A stretch of 64,000 nt of DNA, taken from contig JBNKWP010000002.1 of the NCBI GenBank assembly GCA_050299835.1, forward strand, positions 209,104 to 273,103. Direction: 5' to 3'. The stretch is from JAJDOD01 sp050299835 (GTDB lineage Bacteria; Pseudomonadota; Alphaproteobacteria; Rhodobacterales; Rhodobacteraceae). Below are positions 42,982 through 52,241 of the stretch, one piece after another. Made by a program: the position numbers and the translations under genes. Position 1 is the first letter of the stretch. Each line of letters opens with the position of its first letter. Below the pieces are notes generated by a model. It was not told the DNA's origin and did not search any database. It saw only the letters and a list, made by a program, of their open reading frames with translations.

Positions 42982-44055
42982 TCAATCCTCGAGAATATCC
43001 TCGGCAACATCGTCATCCGACCCGTCGAAATCCAACCCGTGGGCCGCACGGATCTTGTCTTCGATCTCATGGGCAATATCCGGGTTTTCCTTCAGGAAAG
43101 TCTTGGCGTTCTCGCGCCCCTGCCCGATCCGCTCATCGCCATAGCTGAACCAGGAACCCGATTTCTCGACCACTCCCGCCTTCACGCCCATGTCGATCAG
43201 CTCGCCGTTCTTTGAGATGCCCTCGCCATACATGATGTCGAATTCCACCTGCTTGAACGGCGGGGCCACCTTGTTCTTCACCACCTTCACGCGGGTCGCA
43301 TTGCCCACCACCTCGTCACGATCCTTGATCGCACCGATCCGGCGGATATCGAGCCTGACGGAAGAATAGAACTTCAGCGCATTGCCGCCCGTGGTGGTCT
43401 CCGGGCTTCCGAACATCACACCGATCTTCATCCGGATCTGGTTGATGAAGATCACCATGCAATTCGACCGCGCGATGGAACCCGTCAGCTTCCGCATCGC
43501 CTGGCTCATCAGCCTGGCATGCACACCCACGGAGGAATCGCCCATATCGCCTTCCAGCTCGGATTTCGGCGTCAGTGCGGCCACAGAATCAACCACGACA
43601 AGGTTCACCGCCCCGGAACGCACCAGCGTATCGGTGATCTCAAGCGCCTGCTCCCCGGTATCGGGCTGTGAGATAAGCAATTCGTCAAGATTTACGCCAA
43701 GCTTCCTTGCGTACAAAGGATCGAGCGCATGTTCGGCATCGACAAAGGCACAGACACCGCCCTTTTTCTGTTCTTCGGCCACGACATGAAGCGTCAGAGT
43801 GGTCTTGCCGGAGGATTCCGGCCCGTAGATCTCGATAATCCGGCCCTTCGGCAACCCGCCGATGCCCAGCGCGATGTCGAGCCCCAGCGATCCGGTCGAG
43901 GTCGACTCGATCTCGGGGATGACATTGTCGCCGCCGAGCTTCATGATCGAGCCCTTGCCGAACTGCCGTTCGATCTGCGCCAGCGCCGAATCCAGCGCCT
44001 TTTGTTTTTCGCTTCCTGCCTTGGAGGTCATGTCCAGAAGTTCTGCTGCACCCAT
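42982..44055 (-). CDS. recA: Recombinase RecA
   Basis: 357 aa. Walker A GPESSGKTTLT (about residues 77-87), Walker B LVVVDSVAAL, and loop L2 with SPETTTGGNALKFY; C-terminus ends in an acidic tail. Normal length. An alphaproteobacterial SOS box lies at 44107-44121 upstream, so LexA control is expected. Confidence 0.98.
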   Translation of the reverse strand: MGAAELLDMTSKAGSEKQKALDSALAQIERQFGKGSIMKLGGDNVIPEIESTSTGSLGLDIALGIGGLPKGRIIEIYGPESSGKTTLTLHVVAEEQKKGGVCAFVDAEHALDPLYARKLGVNLDELLISQPDTGEQALEITDTLVRSGAVNLVVVDSVAALTPKSELEGDMGDSSVGVHARLMSQAMRKLTGSIARSNCMVIFINQIRMKIGVMFGSPETTTGGNALKFYSSVRLDIRRIGAIKDRDEVVGNATRVKVVKNKVAPPFKQVEFDIMYGEGISKNGELIDMGVKAGVVEKSGSWFSYGDERIGQGRENAKTFLKENPDIAHEIEDKIRAAHGLDFDGSDDDVAEDILED

Positions 44056-44106
44056 AAATCCCGTTCCTTATTCCACAGCCGCGGACGCGCGGCAATGTTG
44101 CCTGAT

Positions 44107-44121
44107 GTTCGCCTCTTGTTC
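44107..44121 (-). promoter_or_regulatory. SOS (LexA) box upstream of recA
   Basis: GTTC-GCCTCTT-GTTC on the plus strand is the exact alphaproteobacterial LexA consensus GTTC-N7-GTTC, about 50 bp before the recA start. Confidence 0.85.
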
Positions 44122-44237
44122 TTTGCCTCTGTATGAGACCAAAAAGAGAACATTGCAACGCATTTGTTTCGAATTCTATGGTGCCGAGGAATTAACAGCA
44201 GGTTACGTCGTGCCGCATTGGCAGAAGAAATCTGAGG

Positions 44238-46535
44238 TCACTGCAGCTGCGTCTGCACCAGTTCCGTCAGTTGCTGCAGCGAGAACGGCTTCGGCAGGAA
44301 GACCGAGTTCGGGATACGTGCCTGTTTCTCTGCCCGCCCCTCCTCGGCATAGCCCGACATGAAGACCACGCGGGTGTCGGGCCTGTCATTCAGCGCCTGG
44401 CCCACCCAGGTCGGGCCGTCCAGCCCCGGCATGATGACATCGGTGACGAACAGATCGATCTTCAGCGCCTTGTCCTCAAGGATCTGCAACGCCTCCTCCG
44501 CATCGCCCGCCTCGATCACGGTATAGCCGCGCAGCCGGAGCGCGCGGCTGGCAAAGGCACGTACCGGGGCCTCGTCCTCGACCAGCAGAATCGCGGCGTC
44601 GCCGGGCGGAGCCGCACTCGGAACGCGGGGTTTCTCCACTTTCTCCTCCACGCTCTCCTGCGCAGTCGTCGCCGGAAAGTAGAGCGTAAAGACCGTACCC
44701 TTGGATAAGGTGCTGTCGACGAAGATGAAGCCACCGGTCTGCTTCACGATCCCATAGGCGGTCGACAAACCCAGACCGGTCCCCTCGCCGGTCTTCTTGG
44801 ACGAGAAGAAGGGCTCGAAGATCTTAGACAGCGCGTCGGGAGGGATGCCAGTCCCGGTGTCCCTGACCTCGATCACCACGTATTCGCCGGGCGTCAGACG
44901 GGCGCGGTCGCGCAAGACCTCCTCGGTCAGGTGTTCCGTCCGCGTCGTTACGTCGATCCTGCCACCTTCCGGCATGGCGTCGCGGGCATTGACCACAAGG
45001 TTGACGATGACCTGTTCAAGCTGCCGCCGGTCGGCGCGGATCATTTGTCGCCCGGGCGCATGTACGACCTCCAGCTGCACCCGTTCGCCTATCAGCCGGT
45101 TCAGAAGATGGGCAAGGTCGGCCATCGTGTCCCGCAAATCCAGCGCCTGCGGCTTCAGGTTCTGCTTGCGCGAGAACGCCAGAAGCTGCCCCACCAGGCT
45201 GGCCGCCCTGTTGGCGTTCTGGCTGATCTGGATCAGGTCGGAGTATTCCGGATCGCTCGCCTCATGCCTCAGCAGCAACAGGTCGCAATGACCCGAAATG
45301 GCGGTCAGAAGGTTGTTGAAATCATGCGCAACGCCACCCGCAAGCTGGCCAATCGCCTGCATTTTCTGGCTCTGGACGAATTGCGCCTCCAGCGTCTTCA
45401 ACTCGGTCGCATCATTGAGAATTCCGACCAGAACCACGCGGCCGTTTTCGGTGGTGCGGCCAAGGGTGATCTGCAGGTACAACTCCTGTCCGGGAATGAC
45501 CGCACGGACGATCTCGGGCTTGAGCAATCCGCGACCGTTCGCAGCATCCGACAGCCAATCGGCAATCGGTCGCCCCATCCCCTCCACCAATTCAAACAAA
45601 GGCGGCAAGGCTCCGTCCTCGATATGAAGGATGGCGCGCGCCTCCGCATTGGATTCCAGCAGGTTGCCGTCTTCGTCAACCTTCAGCATCGGCACCGGAA
45701 GGGCGCTCAACAGGTCGGGCACGGCGAGCGCGGTGGCGCCCTCCTCCACTTCGCAAGGGGAAAGGCGGGCCGAGGAAACTATGGCGATTTCCGACCTGTC
45801 GCCGGTCGCCGCAAACTCGATCAAGCGCGCATCGATGAACGAGCCGTCCACGCAAGCCAGCCTGTGCTTGTCTCCCTGACGCAGTGGAAGATCCTTGACG
45901 ATATCGGCCAGGGGCCGCGTTCCCCGACCAAGAATACCCTCCGCCGGGCCGTTAGGTTCCGCCACCCCCTTCGAGACCGCGAGGATCGCCAGATCCGGGC
46001 TGACCGAATGCCGGGACAAAGTCCAAACCAGCACATCCCGTGCCGCCACCTCCACTTTCAGCCGCCCGCTGGACTGGAGGGAACCGACAGATTCCTCGGC
46101 AGCGCCCGATCTGTCCACACGCTCAAGAGCCCGGGCAATTGCTGCCGCCGGGTCCACCGTCAAGGTTCCCAAAACCGCATGAAGGAGATCGGGCGCTCCT
46201 GGCCGGGCCATCGCCTGCGCTGCGGAGTTCCCCGAAAGAACCCGTCCCTTCCGGTCCGTTGCCAGCATCACGTCCTGCGCGGTCTCCAGGCGTGCCATTA
46301 GTCCTGGCGCGACGGTGACCCGTCGCGCTCGCCAGACCGCAGCTTGCACCAGCCAAATGAACAACAGCGTGAAAATGCCCGCCGACGAGCCGAAAAAGAA
46401 CGGCGAAAGAAGCGGAATGGGCGACAGGATCGCGATCGTCGCGCATACGATGGCGCAGAAGGAAAAGAGCACCATCCGGTCGGCGCTTTGCACACCGATT
46501 CTGTCACTCAACACATTGAGCTGTCGAGACGCCAC
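44238..46535 (-). CDS. cckA: Hybrid histidine kinase CckA
   Basis: 765 aa. Two membrane helices (about 20-65), PAS-like regions, a HisKA domain with phospho-acceptor His404 in GGVAHDFNNLLTAISGH, HATPase_c with VNLVVNARDAMP and GTGLGLSTAYGIV, and a C-terminal receiver with ILLVEDEAP and the phospho-Asp in VTDVIMPGLDG. CckA phosphorylates CtrA through ChpT. A TTG at 46562 opens the frame, but the GTG at 46535 has GGAG at good spacing and is preferred. Position next to recA matches other alphaproteobacteria. Confidence 0.93.
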   Translation of the reverse strand: MASRQLNVLSDRIGVQSADRMVLFSFCAIVCATIAILSPIPLLSPFFFGSSAGIFTLLFIWLVQAAVWRARRVTVAPGLMARLETAQDVMLATDRKGRVLSGNSAAQAMARPGAPDLLHAVLGTLTVDPAAAIARALERVDRSGAAEESVGSLQSSGRLKVEVAARDVLVWTLSRHSVSPDLAILAVSKGVAEPNGPAEGILGRGTRPLADIVKDLPLRQGDKHRLACVDGSFIDARLIEFAATGDRSEIAIVSSARLSPCEVEEGATALAVPDLLSALPVPMLKVDEDGNLLESNAEARAILHIEDGALPPLFELVEGMGRPIADWLSDAANGRGLLKPEIVRAVIPGQELYLQITLGRTTENGRVVLVGILNDATELKTLEAQFVQSQKMQAIGQLAGGVAHDFNNLLTAISGHCDLLLLRHEASDPEYSDLIQISQNANRAASLVGQLLAFSRKQNLKPQALDLRDTMADLAHLLNRLIGERVQLEVVHAPGRQMIRADRRQLEQVIVNLVVNARDAMPEGGRIDVTTRTEHLTEEVLRDRARLTPGEYVVIEVRDTGTGIPPDALSKIFEPFFSSKKTGEGTGLGLSTAYGIVKQTGGFIFVDSTLSKGTVFTLYFPATTAQESVEEKVEKPRVPSAAPPGDAAILLVEDEAPVRAFASRALRLRGYTVIEAGDAEEALQILEDKALKIDLFVTDVIMPGLDGPTWVGQALNDRPDTRVVFMSGYAEEGRAEKQARIPNSVFLPKPFSLQQLTELVQTQLQ

Positions 46536-46611
46536 ACCGCACTCCAGATCAGATACGCTCAAGATCTGTGGGAAAATAGTTAACAGAGTCTGAATCCCGT
46601 GCCGGCGAATC

Positions 46612-47775
46612 TTAATCCATCTTTAGAATCGCCAGAAAGAAACCGTCCCCACCGTCATTCGGCACCCATTGGCGGCGCTCCAGGCAGCGCCATCCCGGAA
46701 AGCGCTCAAGAAAGCTCGCAATGCGGTCATCGTTCTCGCACCGGATCAGGGAACAGGTCGCATAGGCAAGGACACCGCCGGGTGCCACATGATCGCGAGC
46801 GGTGGCGAGGATTTCGTCCTGGGTCCTGTTGAGCGTATCCAACCGGGCCTGATCCAAAGACCATTTGGCCTCCGGTTGCCGTCTCCAGGCTCCGCTTCCC
46901 GAACAGGGCGCATCACACAGCACGAAACCGAACCGGTCCTCCACGCTCTGGACAATGCGGATCTCGGCCCCCGCCCGCCTTGCCCGCGCAGGCAGGTCCT
47001 TCATTCGGTCCTGCGCTGCGTCATGTGCAGTAACATCCACAATACCCGCCCCGGCGAACGCCAGCGCCTTACCCCCGCCGCCCGCACAATAGTCCAGCAC
47101 CGCCCTGCCCCTTGCAAATGGCAGGCAGGCCTGAACGACGGCCTGAGACGCCGCGTCCTGCAATTCGACCAGACCGTCCAGATAGGCCTGCGACATTCGA
47201 ACCCTTCGTTCATTCGACGTTACTTCCAGTGCCGACTCGGCCAGCGGATGAGGCTGAACTCCGATCCCTTCAGCGGTTAGGGACGCAGTCGCGTCTTCGC
47301 GCGACAGGCGCGCGAGGTTGACCCTCAGAAAGACCGGTGCCCGCGAGCGGAGTGTCGACAGAACGGGATCAGCCTCCGCTCCGTATTCCAACTCGAAACG
47401 CGGCAGGAGCCAGTCCGGGCAATCCAGGCGCACCGCATCGGGTGCCTCTGTCAGAGTTCTGCCCGCACTGGCCTCCACATCCGTCAGAGCGGCGGGCGCA
47501 TGGCCTTCCCCGTTGAAAAATTCGCCCGGGTCTTGCCCCTGCATCCTCAAGGCACCCAGGACAAGCCCGCGCCCGGTCATGGATCCGCCAACCCAGGCAC
47601 ATGACCGCATTTTCCGAAGCACATCGAACACCAGATCGCGGATCGCGGCCCGATCCCCCGATCCCGCGAACCGGTGACTGCGCGCCCAGCCGGTCAGGCA
47701 GCGTTCCGCCGCTGCTCCCTCCAGAATGTCATCGAGAATGTCGATCGCGGCGGCCACGCGTGCTTCAGGCCGCAT
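46612..47775 (-). CDS. rsmB: RsmB-type rRNA m5C methyltransferase
   Basis: 387 aa. An NusB-like N-terminal domain (about 1-135) precedes the SAM domain with LDYCAGGGGKALAFAGAG; the two catalytic cysteines are in VLCDAPCSGSGAWRRQPE and LAYATCSLIRCENDD. Methylates 16S rRNA at C967 in E. coli. Same strand and 76 bp upstream of cckA. NusB-domain loss or gain would be needed to call it RsmF instead. Confidence 0.9.
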   Translation of the reverse strand: MRPEARVAAAIDILDDILEGAAAERCLTGWARSHRFAGSGDRAAIRDLVFDVLRKMRSCAWVGGSMTGRGLVLGALRMQGQDPGEFFNGEGHAPAALTDVEASAGRTLTEAPDAVRLDCPDWLLPRFELEYGAEADPVLSTLRSRAPVFLRVNLARLSREDATASLTAEGIGVQPHPLAESALEVTSNERRVRMSQAYLDGLVELQDAASQAVVQACLPFARGRAVLDYCAGGGGKALAFAGAGIVDVTAHDAAQDRMKDLPARARRAGAEIRIVQSVEDRFGFVLCDAPCSGSGAWRRQPEAKWSLDQARLDTLNRTQDEILATARDHVAPGGVLAYATCSLIRCENDDRIASFLERFPGWRCLERRQWVPNDGGDGFFLAILKMD

Positions 47776-47796
47776 CGGAGCGTACCATGTCTGGTG

Positions 47797-49371
47797 TCAG
47801 TTCCCCGAGCCGCGCCCGTCGGGCAGTTCGGTCCCCAGACCAAGTTGTTCGAGCACCTGCCCGATTACATCATCGAGGACAGGCGAACGCTCCGGCCTGG
47901 CAGGTGCCCGCCCGGACAGCCATAACTCGGCGGTTCCCTCGACGGGGCTGGGACGAAACCATGTGAAATCCCGCAACTCCGCCCCATACCGCTCCGCCAT
48001 TCGGCTGGCAGCTGCGCGATCGTTGTCGTGAAAATACCGCAGGTTTCTTTCGCTGATGGAGTAGTCCACGTCCTTCACGCGGACGAGTTCGTGGCCGACA
48101 TTCTGCACGTCAGCGGCAATTTCTTCAGCCAGTTTTCGGTCGGAGCGCGCGGGCGCAAGAATCGTGACCCTGAGGGGATCGGCCTCGACGACAGTCCGAA
48201 CCTCTGTCGGCGTCTGGGGTGGCACCGCCAAAGGCGCATCCGCATCTTCATTTTCGATGACATTCGGGACCGGGCGTGGCGGTGCAGGAGACGCGGCCTG
48301 CGGAGCTGCGGGCGGCGCCGGAGGCGCCTCAACCTGCGGCTTTGTCGGCGCGATATCCGGCACCGTCATACCGGAAGCCGACCCACCGCTGACCGCTTCG
48401 ACATTCGTCCAGTTCAAATCGCCGCTCGGCGCTTCGGTCGGCACGGTCAGTGCCGCTGCATCGTCGACAACGGCGGCGGCAGGCGGAAGCGGAGGAGGCG
48501 CGGCACCTGCGAGCCTTCTCGGTGAAGGCGCGGGGCTCCACTCGCCGGATTCCGTCGCAACCGGCGGCTGGTAAAGCGACCATGTCACGCCCAGCGCAGG
48601 CTGCAGGCGCAACCCGTCCACCACGGGCATCTCCGGGCCGGTTTCCAGCGGAGGGGCCTCTGTCGTCAGCGGAAGGGCCGCCAGCGTCACAAGACCGAAG
48701 GCCATTCCAAGCGGCCGAATTCCGCGTCGCCGCTCCGAGCGGCTGAGTTGCGCGGGCACCAGATTCTCAGTGACCTCAACGGCTGCAGTCGGGAGGCTCA
48801 CAAGTTCGCCGCGCGGCGCGGGGGCCTCTTCATCAGGGACCGAAGGCGGGGTGTCGCTTATTGCAAATTTCTTCGGTGGTTTCAGCGTCGCCGCATAGCG
48901 GGATGCCAGTTCGGCCACATCCGGAGCCCCCGGCAGGATCAGCGAAGGCTGGGGCCGGGCGCGCGGTTCGGGCGCACCGGTCCTGGCAGCGGCGGGTTTG
49001 CCCTGCCGCGGCTTGGGCGCGCTCTGAACGGGTCGGACAGGCTCCGAGGGTGTCTCCACCGCCGCGGGTTCCTGGGAAATGTGATCCTTCGCGCCGCGAA
49101 TGCTCTCCAGACGATCCGCGAAGTCGAGCTTGTCCTCCCCGCGTTCCTGAATGGTCGGATTGATCACCGGTGGTTCATCGACATCCGCACCCTCGATTTC
49201 CCACGGTTTGGGACGCGGCTTCTGCGGCTGCCCGTCGGCCTTTTCACGCAAAGCGACCTCGCGCCGCGCACGCGCCTCGTCAAGACGCGCCTGCCAGCGT
49301 TCATCCTTGTCGAGTTCGAATACTTCCTTCGGCACGACCGGGTTACCCTTGCCACTCGCGCGATCCGCCAC
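47797..49371 (-). CDS. Single-helix anchored protein with LytR_C-like C-terminal domain
   Basis: 524 aa. Acidic/basic N-terminal cytoplasmic region (RWQARLDEARARREVALREK), a proline-rich stretch, one hydrophobic helix (about residues 218-236; MAFGLVTLAALPLTTEA), a long Ala/Pro-rich linker and a C-terminal domain of about 90 residues (RVTILAPARSDRKLAEEIA to TAELWLSGR) that resembles the LytR_C fold. I infer a periplasmic wall-associated domain. The GTG at 49371 is favoured by TTGGAGGGGG. Located between guaB and rsmB with short gaps (72 and 21 bp), probably one operon; role unknown. Confidence 0.8.
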   Translation of the reverse strand: MADRASGKGNPVVPKEVFELDKDERWQARLDEARARREVALREKADGQPQKPRPKPWEIEGADVDEPPVINPTIQERGEDKLDFADRLESIRGAKDHISQEPAAVETPSEPVRPVQSAPKPRQGKPAAARTGAPEPRARPQPSLILPGAPDVAELASRYAATLKPPKKFAISDTPPSVPDEEAPAPRGELVSLPTAAVEVTENLVPAQLSRSERRRGIRPLGMAFGLVTLAALPLTTEAPPLETGPEMPVVDGLRLQPALGVTWSLYQPPVATESGEWSPAPSPRRLAGAAPPPLPPAAAVVDDAAALTVPTEAPSGDLNWTNVEAVSGGSASGMTVPDIAPTKPQVEAPPAPPAAPQAASPAPPRPVPNVIENEDADAPLAVPPQTPTEVRTVVEADPLRVTILAPARSDRKLAEEIAADVQNVGHELVRVKDVDYSISERNLRYFHDNDRAAASRMAERYGAELRDFTWFRPSPVEGTAELWLSGRAPARPERSPVLDDVIGQVLEQLGLGTELPDGRGSGN

Positions 49372-49443
49372 GGGCCCCCTCCAAGCAACATCGCCAAAAC
49401 ATTCTGCGCCTCCCAGCCGGAGGCCAAATCCCAACTTCGCGCG

Positions 49444-50895
49444 CTACCCGCCCAAACGGTAATTCGGACTCTCACGGGTGATCTGGACGTCATGCACATG
49501 ACTCTCCTTCAGACCCGCGCCGGTAATCCGCACGAATTGGCAATTTTGTCGCATTTTTTCGACCGTTTCGCAACCTGTGTAGCCCATCGCGGCCCTGAGA
49601 CCGCCGATCAACTGATGTATCACCGCACCGGCCGATCCCTTATAGGCCACCTGCCCCTCGATCCCCTCCGGCACCAGCTTGTCGCTTGCGGCGTCCTTCT
49701 GGAAATACCGGTCCGCCGATCCGCGCGCCATGGCACCGAGCGACCCCATGCCGCGATAGGCCTTGAAGGACCGGCCCTGGTACAGGATCACCTCGCCCGG
49801 AGACTCGTCGGTCCCCGCGATCATCGACCCAACCATGGCGCAGCTCGCCCCCGCCGCGATCGCCTTGGCGAAATCGCCGGAAAACTTGATCCCGCCATCG
49901 GCAATCACCGGCACATCACCCGCAGCAGCTGCGCAATCCATGATCGCCGTCAGCTGCGGCACGCCCACGCCCGCGACCATCCGCGTGGTGCAGATGGAGC
50001 CAGGCCCAATCCCTACTTTTACTGCGTCCGCGCCCGCATCAATAAGGGCCTTCGTGGCCTCCCCGGTCGCCACGTTACCGGCGATGATCTGCACCTCGTT
50101 CGACAGCGTCTTGGCCCGTTTGACCGCCTCGGCCACGCCCGCGGAATGCCCGTGCGCGGTGTCGATCACCACGATATCCACACCCGCATCCACCAGTTGC
50201 TCTGACCGCTCGAACCCCGCATCGCCCACGGTCGTCGCCGCAGCAACGCGCAACCGGCCAAGCTGGTCCTTGCAGGCCTGCGGATTCAGAACCGCCTGCT
50301 CACTGTCCTTCAGTGTCAGAAGCCCCGTGAGCTTGCCCTTGCCATCGGTGACCAGCAGTTTTTCGATCCGCCGCGCCTTCATCAGGCTCCGCGCCTCGTC
50401 CAGATCGGCAGGTTCTGCCAGGATCGCAAGATCCTCCGCCGTCATCATCACTTTCACAGGCGTGCGGTCATCCTCCGCAAACCGCATATCCCGATTGGTA
50501 ACGATACCGACAACTCGGCCATCATTGTCCACGACCGGGAAACCGGTGACATTATACCGGTCCTGCAGCAACTTGGCGTCGGCCAGGGTCTGGTCAGGGG
50601 TCAGCGTGATCGGGCTATAGACGATACCGCTCACGAAGCGCTTAACCTGTCGCACCTGCCGCGCCTGCTCGGCAATATCCAGATTGCGGTGAATAACCCC
50701 GATCCCGCCGGCCTGCGCCATGGTGATCGCCATCTTCGCCTCTGTCACGGTGTCCATGGCCGAGGACAACAGCGGAATATTCATCGCGATGTCCTTGGTG
50801 ACCTTCGTCCGGGTATCCGCCGTGGACGGCAGCACCCTGGAGGCCCCGGGGACCAGCAATACATCATCGAACGTGAGCGCCTCACGAATCTCCAT
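49444..50895 (-). CDS. guaB: Inosine-5'-monophosphate dehydrogenase
   Basis: 483 aa. Converts IMP to XMP. TIM barrel with catalytic Cys loop GIGPGSICTTRMV, a tandem CBS insert (about 95-205), the GGIKFSGD NAD/IMP motif and the mobile flap Arg-Tyr (EGIEGQVAYKG). First gene of the guaB to cckA run on the minus strand. Confidence 0.97.
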   Translation of the reverse strand: MEIREALTFDDVLLVPGASRVLPSTADTRTKVTKDIAMNIPLLSSAMDTVTEAKMAITMAQAGGIGVIHRNLDIAEQARQVRQVKRFVSGIVYSPITLTPDQTLADAKLLQDRYNVTGFPVVDNDGRVVGIVTNRDMRFAEDDRTPVKVMMTAEDLAILAEPADLDEARSLMKARRIEKLLVTDGKGKLTGLLTLKDSEQAVLNPQACKDQLGRLRVAAATTVGDAGFERSEQLVDAGVDIVVIDTAHGHSAGVAEAVKRAKTLSNEVQIIAGNVATGEATKALIDAGADAVKVGIGPGSICTTRMVAGVGVPQLTAIMDCAAAAGDVPVIADGGIKFSGDFAKAIAAGASCAMVGSMIAGTDESPGEVILYQGRSFKAYRGMGSLGAMARGSADRYFQKDAASDKLVPEGIEGQVAYKGSAGAVIHQLIGGLRAAMGYTGCETVEKMRQNCQFVRITGAGLKESHVHDVQITRESPNYRLGG

Positions 50896-51065
50896 GGTAG
50901 GCTCCTTTGGAGGGGTTCGTTTGACGCCTCCCTATTGCATGGAGATTGCCCAAGGGAAAGGGCTATTCGTGACAGGGAGGAGAGAAATCTCTAGATGTTG
51001 TGGTCTGTGAGGAAAAACTCCGACGGACCTGCCCCATCATCCTGTCGGAAATACTCCGGGGAGCG

Positions 51066-51084
51066 CGAGGGGCAGAGCCCCTCG
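51066..51084 (-). terminator. Hairpin terminator for the agl operon
   Basis: CGAGGGGC-AGA-GCCCCTCG, an 8-bp perfect stem about 30 bp beyond the aglK stop on the minus strand. It is followed there by CGCTCCCCGGAGTATTTCC, the same kind of tail as at 1755. Lies in the 218-bp gap between guaB and aglK, where I see no gene. Confidence 0.7.
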
Positions 51085-51113
51085 TCCACACCGGCACCGA
51101 GCCAAGCTCGCCC

Positions 51114-52238
51114 TCAATGCGCCTTGGTCGCGATCCGCTTGATCTCCCGGTCGCGGTAGAGCAGCGACTGGGAGTCGTGGAAGACATGCACCTTCGCCGG
51201 ATCCGCTGTCAGCTTCACGGTGTTGCCGCGCAATTCCTTGTGGATGCCCTGCAGCTTGCCGATCACCGGGTCCGCCTCGCCCTTCGGCTCGAAGTAGAGA
51301 AGCGTGACCTCGCCCAATGCCTCGGTGATCCCGACCTTGCCGTGGTAAATGAAATCACCGTCACCGGCGGCCACGAAATCCTCGGGTCTCACCCCGATAT
51401 TGACCGTCTTTCCCATGTCATCAGGCTGAGTGGGCACGTTGGAGACCGCGCGTCCGCCGTCCTCCACTTCGATTGTGGTCGTCTCGCCCGTGCCCACGAT
51501 CTTGCCGGGGATCAGGTTCATGGCAGGTGAGCCGATGAACTGTGCGACGAACTCGTTCTCAGGCCGCTCGTACAGATCCAGTGGAGACCCCACCTGCGCG
51601 ATCCCGCCGCCTGCCAGCACCACGATGCGGGAGGCAAGCGTCATCGCCTCCACCTGGTCGTGGGTCACGTAGATCATGGTGGAGTCGGGCATGGCTTCCT
51701 TGAGCTGCGCGATCTCGATCCGGGTGGCGACGCGCAGCGCCGCGTCGAGGTTCGAAAGCGGCTCGTCGAAGAGATAGACCTTGGGGTCCCGCACGATGGA
51801 ACGGCCAATGGCGACGCGCTGCCGCTGACCACCTGACAGCTCTTTCGGCAGGCGATCCAGAAGGTTGTGAAGCTGCAGCGTCTTCGCCGCCTTCTCCACC
51901 CGCTCCTCGATCTCCGCCGGAGATTTCTTGGCGATCTTCAGCGCGAATTGCATGTTCTCGCGTACCGTCATGTGGGGATAGAGCGCGTAGGACTGGAACA
52001 CCATCGCGATGCCCCGCTCAGAGGGCGGCACATCGTTCACCACCATCCCGTCGATCTCCAGCGTTCCGCCGGTAATCTTCTCCAGCCCCGCGATCATCCG
52101 CAGAAGCGTGGATTTTCCGCAGCCCGATGGGCCGACGAAGACGATCAGCTCGCCGGTTTCGATGTCCAGATCAATGTTCTTCAGAACATCGACTTCACCA
52201 TAGGATTTGGCGACATCAGTCAGCTTCAGGTTGGCCAT
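51114..52238 (-). CDS. aglK: Alpha-glucoside ABC transporter ATP-binding protein
   Basis: 374 aa of the MalK/UgpC class. Walker A VGPSGCGKSTLL (about 36-47), signature LSGGQRQRVAIGRSIV, Walker B KVYLFDEPLSNLD and the switch VTHDQVEAM; C-terminal TOBE domains regulate sugar uptake. Its ribosome site GAGGGAGGA lies in the end of aglA, 3 bp separating the genes. Last gene of aglEFGAK. Confidence 0.95.
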   Translation of the reverse strand: MANLKLTDVAKSYGEVDVLKNIDLDIETGELIVFVGPSGCGKSTLLRMIAGLEKITGGTLEIDGMVVNDVPPSERGIAMVFQSYALYPHMTVRENMQFALKIAKKSPAEIEERVEKAAKTLQLHNLLDRLPKELSGGQRQRVAIGRSIVRDPKVYLFDEPLSNLDAALRVATRIEIAQLKEAMPDSTMIYVTHDQVEAMTLASRIVVLAGGGIAQVGSPLDLYERPENEFVAQFIGSPAMNLIPGKIVGTGETTTIEVEDGGRAVSNVPTQPDDMGKTVNIGVRPEDFVAAGDGDFIYHGKVGITEALGEVTLLYFEPKGEADPVIGKLQGIHKELRGNTVKLTADPAKVHVFHDSQSLLYRDREIKRIATKAH

Positions 52239-52241
52239 GGG

